Shown: one piece after another, positions 55,819-64,000 of the stretch
How the letters are laid out: the number at the start of each line of letters is the position of its first letter
Position numbering within the stretch: the first letter of the stretch is position 1
Translations under genes and position numbers: made by a program
The notes under the pieces: model-generated
Databases searched by the model: none
Told to the model about the DNA's origin: nothing
The model's input: only the letters and a program-made list of their open reading frames with translations
Source of the DNA: Pogonophryne albipinna
Taxonomy: Eukaryota; Chordata; Actinopteri; Perciformes; Artedidraconidae
DNA length: 64,000 bases
Reading direction: 5' to 3'
Assembly (NCBI GenBank): GCA_028583405.1
Contig: CM053243.1
Coordinates: 22,346,867 to 22,410,866 of the forward strand

Positions 55819-55977
55819 GGAATTTATAAAGCTCCTTTCACGGGACCCAAGGTCGCTGTACATGGTGGACAGACAAAACAAAACAGACAATGAAATATAA
55901 ATAAAGAACAGAATGGGGCCTAGATACGGCCCCTGGGGAACTCCAAAAAACATCCTACAGGGGAAGGACCTCAACAT
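55693..55977 (-). mobile_element. L2-like reverse-transcriptase fragment, split by a later insertion
   Basis: Minus-strand translation gives FFGVPQGPYLGPILFFIYIS, the reverse-transcriptase motif GVPQGSxLGPxLFxxYI. After an interruption it gives SSLGHLLHRSPISVLDYADD, with the YADD catalytic motif. In intact L2-type elements these two pieces are adjacent. Between them lies an approximately 115-base insert carrying a trinucleotide tail. Both pieces happen to stay in one open frame across the insert. Only the palm region survives. Confidence 0.75.
55781..55900 (-). mobile_element. Short retroelement 3' tail inserted into the RT fragment
   Basis: Read on the minus strand it has TACAGCGACCTTGGGTCCCG, GAAAGGAGCTTTATAAATTCC and then (ATT)n. 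The AAGGNGCTNTATAAAT plus trinucleotide-tail module is a common 3' end of fish RTE-like LINEs/SINEs. ATATAA occurs at both edges and may be a short target duplication. Confidence 0.6.
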
Positions 55978-58265
55978 TAAGTGCTATTCTAAACCCCTAA
56001 CCTAGCAAAGCAGATGTCATGTCTATAGTCAACCCAATGCTTAATGAGGATTGTGTGATTACAGTGCCAAACACCACATTTATATAAAAATAAAATCTTT
56101 ATTAGTCATTGTGTAGAGTAGAAATGGCATAATGTAACTTAAATTAGCATGTTGAAATTAAGACTGCCAAGACTGACTGAAACAATTATAATACTGTACA
56201 TTAAAATATTGCGATATGCCATAACTTTGTAGGACAGGAGACATACACTAGAGCTCTTATAAATAAGTAATGCCATTAAGAAAAAACAAACAAATAGTAT
56301 CATAAATTACGACATGACCCATATCATTGACATTATCCGCACTGGAAATTCTGATCCCTTTAAATGTTTAAAATTGAGGAAAAACATGTATGAAACAACT
56401 GTTTGAGTAGGTTAACCCAACGGATGTATCAACACAATTTAACACACAGAAATATGTATGGATGAATTCTAAAGCATGATTAAACTATACAACCTAAGCA
56501 CAATGTTTTCAAATATATTCTGAAAGTTTTGTAAAAATATTGATCTGTTCCTATCAAAAAACTCTTAGTCAACTATGAGAGAGTATCCCTTCATGTCGCT
56601 CCACTTCTTTTCAGCCTTCATTAGCCCTTTAAAATGTGTGTCTTAATAATTTGTGTATCTGTATGTAAAATAGATTGTCCAATAGCTATTCACCATTTTG
56701 AAATAATTTCCAAACTTCTAAACTTGACATAAAAGGTTTGTGATTATTATAATGTTCCTCATATTAAGGCAGACACTTTCATTCAGATGGTGATGGTGAA
56801 GTGATGTCTTATTGAAGCTGACTGATATTGTAAAACATGAGCTGTATCATCTCTAGTGAGCTATAATTGTGGTAAAAGTGCAGATGGATATCGGAAAAAT
56901 AAAACAACCACCAGATCCTCCTTAGTTACTACAATCTAAAAATGGTTTGACAATTCTATTAAACATTACATTGCTGTTGGGACTCCACAGGCTGTACCTC
57001 TGTACCTGAGCCTGCACTGCCATCTGCTGCTCTTTAGTGTGAAACACACACCAGAGGGTTCACAGACTGGTGGGTTAATAGGTTGTCTGTTGCATTCAAG
57101 TGCTCATCATAAAAAATGTATTTGTAAAAGCTAGTTATGTATTTAGGGCCATTGCTTGGGAATAATGAATGTATATTGTAGAAATCAGACAGCACAAAGC
57201 TAGTTTGTCTAATAGCAAAGAAACACTTGCACATCAGGGGCGAAATAGCAAATTAGGTTTTAACTAATTGACCCTCTTAATGTTACACAACAGTTGAGGG
57301 TGCATGTATCCAGGTGTGAACAACACATTGATCCAGTGCAGAGTCATGAAACTAAGCTAAGGTCAAGCTTAGTTTTAGCATTCCTAAAAAAATCATGCTG
57401 AAAACAATAAAGACGATTTTTACTAATCTCTCATTCCTTTGCCCTTAATGGCACACCGGGACATGACACCATGTCAATTACAATAATAAATATAAATTAG
57501 TAGGAATAACAACGCCAACCCAGAGAATTTACCTGATCAATATAAAATGAGACGGACATGCCTGTATACAATTTGTATAATAACATCTGCCTGTGTTTTC
57601 TTTTCCTCTGAACAATCATAAAACAATGCACTTTCCATCTAATGCCATTACTGCCACTTTTATCTAACCAGAATTACAACTAGCAGAGAGCTTTCACAAG
57701 CATGCTCTGATCAGCCCGACAAACACTGCTCATTAAACCAGTCGTAACACATAGTAACCCAGCCAGCTGCCTTACCTTAGTTATGTCTCCTCCTTGTTCT
57801 TTTGTTCAGCTTCAGTCTGTTGCAGCCATGATCCTATATCATGGCAAAACAATAAAAAAAGTGAATACATTTTGAGACATAGAAGTTTTGATCCTATGGC
57901 TCCTCCTGGGGAAAACACACACACCCATTAAGCCAGATCTGTGTGTTAAAATGTGTGCACCAAATTTGTATAAAAAAAACACAAAGCTAAATCCAGCCAA
58001 GACTGCTTTGTCCATCATTTTGTTAAACACATTTTTATGTAAATTGTAATAATAATAATAATAATAATAATAAATGCGCTAGCTCAGTTGAAATCCTATC
58101 TGGGGATTTGTGGTCAATATTTCGAACAGCACTTGAAGGCAGCTGGTATAATCTGGTCTAATCTGGGTAGGAACGTCACCAGATGAGAGATCACATCTGT
58201 ATACTCATACTAGCTCTCCTGTTTAACTGAATGCAAAACAAATGGCTTTTGTTTTGTGAGACAAA
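55978..58265. other. Intergenic upstream of ric3, no gene seen
   Basis: Very AT-rich. There is no CpG island or clear TATA/initiator before the ric3 start codon, so the transcription start of ric3 is not placed. An (AAT)n tract lies 190 bases upstream of the start codon. Confidence 0.5.
58046..58074. repeat. (AAT)n microsatellite
   Basis: About nine AAT units, upstream of ric3 exon 1. Confidence 0.9.
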
Positions 58266-58383
58266 ATGTCTATAACTACTTGCCAGAAGGTTACTCTTAT
58301 ATCATGCTCTGTTCTCTGTATGTCTCTCTTTCTGCCTAGAATGCTTTTACCCAGAGCGAAAAAGGAGATGGGACGGCCTGAGG
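58266..58383 (+). CDS. ric3: ric3 coding exon 1 (N-terminal membrane/signal segment)
   Basis: Codes residues 1-39 plus one base of Val40: MSITTCQKVTLISCSVLCMS then LFLPRMLL and a basic stretch, parallel to the human N-terminus. Start context ACAAAATGT has A at -3. Donor G|GTAAGC. Confidence 0.85.
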
Positions 58384-61300
58384 GTAAGCTTATCAGATCA
58401 TCATCCATCCATCCCGCTCCATCTCCAATGTATTTATTTTACAGTTGCTGTTGTTGTTGTTGTTGTTGTTGCCAGCTGTTACTTTGACTATACAGAGTGC
58501 CAGGCCAAAGTCCTCATCATGTTTGCATTTATGTATGGATATGAAGAAGACAGAAAAACATGTGTATGGACTACGTTTTGAAGAAATATATAAGCCTAAT
58601 GTTTTTATGGGTGATTTATTTTTAATTCACAAAAATCCATTGTATATATAAATACACACACAAGCACATGACCAAATATGTTTAGGGCTGCATTTTTTCA
58701 ATAATAGCTGAAATGTGTAAACTAACCTTTAAGTAGCTTAAAACACAGAAGTACATTAAGCTTCAGCATTTGTTGATAAATGTAACTTGAGATGGAGGAC
58801 GTGGACACTTAAATTAATCTAAAGGGCTATTCTATTCTCACTGCCCATATATTGTTACTTTTTACCTTTTAAAAAGTTCCAGTTATGATAAAAATGTTCA
58901 GAAGGAGGATTGCAATTTGAGTTTTAACAGCTTTGGTCAGAGGCCTATAAATGAGTTCATTGTGCAGAGACTGGTTCAGTTAAAAGCAACATACTGACTG
59001 TCTGCCACTAATACATTCAAGCAGTGTTTTAGGCTCAAGTTTTTTAAAATTGAAATATAATGTAGGCTACTAAAAATAATGATCAATAACCAACAATCGT
59101 CTAAAAAAAAATCTGATCAACCATCAACATAAAAAAACTGTTCAAGGCAAACACTAAAAAGCCTAAACAGTGACCAAACACTGACGCTGACCAGAAATTA
59201 TCAATAAACACAGCTTTTATCCTGATCAACAAAAAAACAGTAGTCTACCTTGTGTGTCCAGGGATAGGTCTTTCCTCTCTTCAGCAACATCTTGTTCTTC
59301 AAGGTTAAGAAAATAATGACTGAATATTAATGTTTTGAATGTAATTTATTTGATGTCTATGGTAATTACGTTTTCATAATTGCTGATAGTGACCGCATGG
59401 TAGCGTCCACACAACGTTTGACTAACAGCAAATTGCGCATTTTGACTTGAGATTCTGGAGTTACGCGCGTTAGTTTGAGCTCTTTGTTAGTGTGTAATTT
59501 CAACCTTATACGGCCACAATAAAGACTTATACGGCCACAATTTTCACACGCTACACACGCATCTCTTCACGGCAGTAACCTGCTTATTTGCGGCCAAGAC
59601 GGACAGCCTGTTTATGGTGGTTTGATTCCAATTGGTTGACACGACTGACGATCATAAAGGACGGCATTTGATTGGTGCAACAGGGCGGCAAAAAATGAAT
59701 GAACAGGAAATATTAGGTATTTGTTAGATCCTCATTCGTCTAACATGTAGTTGTCAAACATGTTTTGAAGAAATGTAAAATATGTCTGCAGACTATTTAT
59801 TTAACACAATTTTGATCACAAATTATTATAAAATATTGGATACTGTCTACCCTCCCTGACTGTCTGACCAAAAACACATTGTTCCTTCATATTGACCCAG
59901 TAGCCTACTGCACTCTTTCTACATCCATGTCGGATAGAAGTGAATCATTGAATTTGACCAATTGGAAAATACTTGTTATGTTGGGAAACTTGCAGGCGTG
60001 GCAACAACCAACAGTCAAATCCCTGAAGAACATAGCCTGTCCTCCTAATTGCATGGTTCATTTCTGAAATAAGAAACAATGTGCTCTAATAAGGGATAAA
60101 TTCATGATTTTTGTCTCCTCCAGTTGGACCCGGGTACTACCCTCCTGTGATTCACCAGCTGTCATTGCCAGAGGACCCAGAGCGCTGGGGCGTGGACCCT
60201 TCTGTCTACTCATTGACACACAGTGCTGAGGTCATGGCCAAATTTAAAAGCATGGGACAAGGCAAAAAACACAACCTGATGGGTCAAGTGATACCCATAT
60301 ATGGCTTTGGGATACTTCTTTACATTCTTTATATAATCTATAAGGTGAGTACAATAACTGACCTGGTAGGCAGGTTTTATGAAACAACAAAACAAATTAC
60401 AGTTTATTGTTTATGAGTATAAAGTGTTATCAATCAGCTTTACATGCACTGCAGAATGATATTTTTAATAAATAGGCTACTAACGACGAAGGCCATGGCG
60501 ATCTTTGTGACCATACTTGTACTTCCTATTTGGCAATTTAATGAGTAGATTGTTTAAAATGACCAGAAATTATTGTTATGCTCTTTTATGCTTATTATAA
60601 TTGTGTTTTGGTGTTCACAGCTGACAATAAAGAGCAATACTACGAAATCAAGAGACTACACTACAGTATCCTACTGTAAAGCAAACATGGAGAATAAGAT
60701 TAGTAAGTACCTGCAGCAATTGATGGATTTATTTGTGGTATTCTAAAAAAGATGTGTTTCCTTCATGGATTTTAACAACCCTTGGGTTCCTTCCTAGTAA
60801 TGTATTTTAAATGTTCATAGACAATATGTTAACATTTACATAAAAAGCATTATGTGTTGATGTTAAAAGTTGTTGTGTAAATCTTGTAGAACCCGATGAG
60901 GATCTTATAAGGCTTCAGCAGAAACTTCTACAAACAGAAAAGAAGATGGAGAGGATTGTCTCCGGAAAGAGTCGTTGTTCTCGGAGGTAAGAATTATTTT
61001 TGTCTTGATATCCTCCATTTTGCTGTACTGTACTGGGACAAGAACTGGCATGGAAAATGAAAGGCCTGAAGATTAAAAGTCCACTCCATCTGACAGGTAC
61101 TTAATTTAGAGTCCTTTTTTCACAAACCATAATCGCATACAGTAGGCCAGGGGTTCCCAAACTTTGCCATGCCAAGGACCCCCTAGCATTATCGTCTGGC
61201 GGTGACCCCCCTGTTGCAATTTTTTTTTTAAATGATGAGTACATTATGATGGAAAATATGACAAATGAATCATACAGCTTAATACATTTTCTTAATATAT

Positions 61301-63368
61301 ATTTGTATTAATAATCAGTTATTCTTCTAATTTTTTTTGTATTTATCTTTTGTTTGTCATTCATTACATTGATTGTGTCTTCTGTTATAAACATTCTTAA
61401 CACAATATTAAACAGTAATATCAACAGTAAACATATTTTAAAGCATTTTTAAAGTGATTTCTGTCTTTATAATATTATATAATTTTGAACACTAATATGA
61501 ACAATTAACATATATGTTTAGCATTTTTGAAAGCTCTTTATATATAATATTCAACAGTAATATTAACAATAAACATATTTATATTCATATATATAAACAA
61601 CAATATTTGCTACATCCATGCTCTCATCCAGCTGCAGAGCGAAATATTCACTAGCTCTCACTTGCTCCAAAAGCTGAGCAGATACTCAGTTTCACTCTCA
61701 GTAGCAGCAGCTCGATTCTGATTGGCTTGAAGGGCGGTCGTGTGATTTAAAAACAAAAATAGAAAATATTAATAAATAAAAAATATTAAAAGATTGGCAT
61801 AGATTGATAGATATGCAGTTATTAATAACATCTAAAAAAAAAAAAAATGTTACTTTAAAAAAAGAAAAAAATTCCCCTTTCCCTCAAACTTTGCGTGACC
61901 CCCCTGGCGCCCCCTGGCGGCCCCACGGGGGGTCGGGGCCCCCACTTTGAAAAACACTGCAGTAGGCTATTAAGAAATGGAATCAATGTATATGAAGACA
62001 GAAACTATATTGCTTATAGTATATTGGAAAATATTCATATTTGGATATGCTACTAAATCATTATTTTTGGAAAGCTAAAAAAAAACAGCGACTCAGACTC
62101 AATGATGCCGTCTACTTTAAGTATGTTGTATTAGTCTTATACACAGAAATGTAATGTAATATAAACAAGAACCTTTTACTAAACTGTCACAGCTTGATGT
62201 ACCAGAGCATTGCCATGTTGAGTGAATTTGATTCATTCTCTTCTCTGCTCTCTAGTGGAAGAAGTAAGAAGAGTAAAACTTCAATATCGAAGAAGGAGGA
62301 GAAACTACTCAAGCAACTCAGACAGATCACACAGCTGATACAAGAGGGCCGGATGGAGGCAGCCACCCCAGAGATGGAGGCTGAGGAGACCCCCTACTGT
62401 GCAGACTGGGAAGGTACACATCTCAATATCCAACTCCTCACATCATTTAACAAAATGCACTTTTGTTCCAGCATCAGATTTTGTCACCGGCGTAATGAAA
62501 GCTGTTTTCGTGCAACACATCTCATACTGTTTATCAAAAAATGTATATGTTTACTTTGTACACCAATGCAGGTTACCCAGAGGAGACCTACCCAGATTAT
62601 GAAGAGCCCTGGAAAAGACATGAGTTTGACATCTATAAGCTGGAGGAACCCACCTACCAGCCCACCGCCGAGGCCCTGGCAGAGAGGATGGAGCAGGAGG
62701 AGGAAGAGATGAACTCAAGGAAACTATCTGTAGTGGTAGAAGAGGATGAAGAGGCAGAGGAGGAGGACGAAGAGGACGTTGAGGATAAAGAGGAAGAAGT
62801 GGATGACATAGAGGAAGGGATGGAGCAGTACGTCGAGGAGGAGGACGAGGAAGAAGAAGAAGAAGAAGAAGAAGAAGAAGAAGAAGAAGAAGAAGAAGAA
62901 GAGCAAGAAGAGGAAGAGCAAGCAGAGAAAAAGCATTTGCTCAGTCTTCCCTCATCCCTCCCTGTTTCAGAAAGAAGGCCGGAGAGACTTGGTTTGGAGG
63001 TGAGCAGAGAGCTACAGTGTCTCAAAGAAGGGAAGAAGCAGATTAGCTTTAGTGAACACAAAGATGTGTTTCAGTACCCTAAAGAGGATGCTTATAAAGA
63101 AGAGGAAGAAGAGGAGGAAGAGGAGGAAGAAGAGGAAGAGGATGATGGGACAGAGGAGGAAGTGGATGAGGAAGATCCAGTGATGGAGGCAGAGAGCCTG
63201 CAGTTCAGCTGTGAGGGTTGTCCCAACCCAGAGGAGGAAGCTGAGGAGTTTGATGAAGAGTTCCTGTTAATGTTAGAGTCTGTGGAGGGTGAAGGTCTTA
63301 TCCATGCTGACATGCCTAAAGAAGTCGGGGTGAGTGGGCTGAGGATGCGGAACAGGAGGGAAACATAA
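58266..63368 (+). CDS. ric3: ric3, RIC3 acetylcholine receptor chaperone (six coding exons, 490 aa)
   Basis: Join 58266-58383, 60124-60344, 60621-60702, 60890-60986, 62256-62413, 62572-63368; 1,473 bases, all GT-AG and phase-consistent. RIC3 is an ER membrane chaperone that promotes folding and assembly of nicotinic and 5-HT3 receptors. Exon 1 gives the N-terminal hydrophobic segment (about residues 9-28), then a proline-rich linker and the signature LMGQVIPIYGFGILLYILY (second membrane segment, about 91-112). Coiled-coil stretches follow (about 145-165 and 180-205), then EETPYCADWEGYPEETYPDYE, the family hallmark. The C-terminus VSGLRMRNRRET recalls human SMLRKRN. The acidic, low-complexity tail makes it longer than human RIC3 (about 370 aa). 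An in-frame TGA nine bases upstream fixes the start. It lies downstream of lmo1 in the same direction, as in mammals. Confidence 0.95.
58444..58471. repeat. (TTG)n microsatellite in ric3 intron 1
   Basis: About nine TTG units, 60 bases after the exon 1 donor. Confidence 0.85.
59395..59700. promoter_or_regulatory. CpG-enriched intronic patch, possible alternative promoter
   Basis: Many CpGs for this AT-rich region (GGAGTTACGCGCGTTAG, TACGGCCACAAT, CACACGCTACACACGC, TTTGCGGCCAAGACGG). Two CCAAT-box-like sequences in reverse (GATTCCAATTGGTTG, TTTGATTGGTGC) lie near 59625-59675, and the 16-mer CTTATACGGCCACAAT is duplicated in tandem. It could be an alternative ric3 promoter or an unrecognised mobile element. 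There is no decisive evidence for either. Confidence 0.25.
59505..59541. repeat. Tandem duplication of a 16-mer with 21-base period
   Basis: CTTATACGGCCACAAT at 59505-59520 and again at 59526-59541, separated by AAAGA. Confidence 0.95.
60124..60344 (+). CDS. ric3: ric3 coding exon 2 (linker and second membrane segment)
   Basis: Codes the end of Val40 to Lys113. VGPGYYPPVIHQL opens the linker. HNLMGQVIPIYGFGILLYIL marks the conserved membrane segment and its flank. Donor AAG|GTGAGT. Confidence 0.95.
60345..60620 (+). other. ric3: ric3 intron 2
   Basis: A 276-base GT-AG intron, acceptor TGTTCACAG. No internal feature. Confidence 0.85.
60621..60702 (+). CDS. ric3: ric3 coding exon 3
   Basis: LTIKSNTTKSRDYTTVSYCK then ANMENKI plus one base of Lys141. 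It aligns with the human segment after the membrane helix (LSKGKTTAEDGKCYTAMPG...). Donor A|GTAAGT. Confidence 0.85.
60890..60986 (+). CDS. ric3: ric3 coding exon 4 (first coiled coil)
   Basis: PDEDLIRLQQKLLQTEKKME then RIVSGKSRCSR. Heptad-like Leu/Ile spacing gives the first coiled coil, equivalent to human FELAQLQEKLKETEAAMEKL. Acceptor AATCTTGTAG, donor AG|GTAAGA. Confidence 0.88.
61140..61147. repeat. Left 8-base target-site duplication (ric3 intron 4 hAT)
   Basis: CAGTAGGC, identical to 61960-61967. Confidence 0.92.
61148..61959 (-). mobile_element. hAT deletion derivative in ric3 intron 4 (812 bases)
   Basis: Left end CAGGGGTTCCCAAACTTTGCC; the right end read inward is CAGTGTTTTTCAAAGTGGGG, imperfect hAT-type inverted ends with GGACCCCC / GGGGTC subterminal blocks. 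A perfect 8-base duplication CAGTAGGC flanks it (61140-61147 and 61960-61967). On the minus strand around 61605-61685 a remnant reads EQVRASEYFALQLDESMDVA, which resembles the FALQLDEST-DV motif of hAT transposases and of their domesticated ZBED5/FAM200-like relatives. The rest of the transposase is gone, so the copy is non-autonomous. Confidence 0.9.
61960..61967. repeat. Right 8-base target-site duplication (ric3 intron 4 hAT)
   Basis: CAGTAGGC, identical to 61140-61147. Confidence 0.92.
62256..62413 (+). CDS. ric3: ric3 coding exon 5 (second coiled coil)
   Basis: Completes Ser173, then GRSKKSKTSISKKEEKLLKQ, LRQITQLIQEGRMEAATPEM and EAEETPYCADWE. KLLKQLRQITQLIQEG corresponds to human RLLHQLREITRVMKEG. 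Donor AAG|GTACAC. Confidence 0.95.
62572..63368 (+). CDS. ric3: ric3 coding exon 6 (conserved YPEETYP block and acidic tail)
   Basis: Completes Gly226, then YPEETYPDYEEPWKRHEFDI and AEALAERMEQEEEE (human EEIAERMGMIEEEE). Two Glu/Asp-rich tracts follow (about residues 310-340 and 400-430), the first coded by a (GAA)n run, then a short conserved C-terminus and TAA. The acceptor is ACCAATGCAG. The antisense frames here (poly-Ser, poly-Phe) are shadows. Confidence 0.95.
62848..62902 (+). repeat. ric3: (GAA)n coding microsatellite in ric3
   Basis: About 17 consecutive GAA codons within the first acidic tract, probably variable in length between alleles or species. Confidence 0.92.
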
Positions 63369-64000
63369 AACACTTTTCAGTTTACCTAGAAAAAAATGTT
63401 TTTTATTTATTATTTTTTAACATAATCATCTACATTTTCCTCAAGTTTACTTTTATTACTGATCCCTTATACATGTAGAATATTTAACCCAGGCTGAATC
63501 AAGACATGCAATGCTGCTCTGAAAGGATGCTTTCATCAAAATAATAGTCTCCTTTCTCACATTATTTATGGTAAGAGTTTCTGATGCATGTTATTTATAT
63601 TTACAGGCTGTTATTTAAAGTCCCTGCACGCCTACGGTCACCCGACTCAAGTGTTTTCACTTATTTGCCTGATTATTATCTCTTTAGTGTAAAAAGGAAG
63701 AGCTTGATCTCCCATCTCCCTCCTAGTTGGACCTGACAACTTTCACTTCTAAATTTGAATTGGTAAATCCTCAACATGGCCCAATTGTAATACGTCAGGT
63801 TTACTATGTGGGTGCAGGACCTTTTAAATAGCTGAATATTTGTTTTAAGTTTGTGACTGCTCATCGTGTAAGGCATTATCATTTCAAAATAGAGTAATGT
63901 TGTGGGCACAGAATGCTTTCATTATCTATGATCTCCTTAGATTACTTTAGTAGCTATTGTTATTACTTTGTATTCAGAAAATGTCAATTGTTTTTTATTT
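63369..64000 (+). other. ric3: ric3 3' UTR / downstream flank
   Basis: I see no AATAAA or ATTAAA in these 632 bases, so the ric3 transcript probably ends beyond the window or uses a weaker signal. No other gene is visible. Confidence 0.6.

Larger units (their letters stand above)
58384..60123 (+). other. ric3: ric3 intron 1
   Basis: 1,740 bases. Contains a (TTG)n tract and a CpG-rich stretch with a tandem 21-base duplication, listed separately. Acceptor GTCTCCTCCAG. Confidence 0.8.
60987..62255 (+). other. ric3: ric3 intron 4
   Basis: 1,269 bases, of which 812 are a hAT insertion. Before that insertion it would have been about 450 bases. Acceptor CTGCTCTCTAG. Confidence 0.85.

Noticed and set aside
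62654..63373. Minus-strand poly-Ser and poly-Phe frames opposite ric3 exon 6
   Set aside because: Antisense of Glu-rich codons.

Overview
The window is vertebrate, and almost certainly teleost, nuclear DNA. It is AT-rich, has no operon-like packing, holds long (CA)n arrays, and carries transposons typical of bony fish: a Tc1-type element, hAT elements and L2-type LINE fragments. Two multi-exon genes lie in tandem on the + strand: lmo1 (LIM-only transcriptional cofactor, coding 9234-33274, 4 exons, 155 aa) and ric3 (nicotinic-receptor chaperone, coding 58266-63368, 6 exons, 490 aa). Adjacent, same-direction LMO1 and RIC3 also occur in human 11p15.4, so this is conserved synteny. All exon borders below were placed by reading splice sites and checking that phases join; none is backed by transcript data.

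Layout. 1-9233: upstream DNA with a 250-base CA array, a 1,055-base hAT element with a perfect 8-base target duplication, a second CA array, a homeodomain-motif-rich stretch near 5.04-5.37 kb that looks like an enhancer, and a CpG-rich promoter/5' leader next to lmo1 exon 1. 9234-33690: lmo1, with a 15-kb first intron (containing a hAT-like element that itself holds a 244-base insert with perfect inverted ends), a second intron that starts with GC rather than GT, and a compact last exon and 3' UTR. 33691-58265: 24.6 kb intergenic, with a very young 1,635-base Tc1-like transposon whose transposase has a single nonsense codon, two LINE fragments (one split by a later insertion), CA arrays, and one weak minus-strand candidate exon. 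58266-64000: ric3, with a hAT deletion derivative in intron 4 and a last exon rich in glutamate codons, including a (GAA)n coding microsatellite.

The two genes do not form a pathway: Lmo1 is a nuclear adaptor for bHLH/LDB1 complexes, Ric3 an ER membrane chaperone for Cys-loop receptors. Both are known for neuronal expression, so shared neural enhancers across the interval are possible, but this is inference. I found no new multi-gene system. The items most worth checking are the GC-AG intron, the near-intact Tc1 copy, the nested 244-base insert and the orphan minus-strand exon candidate.
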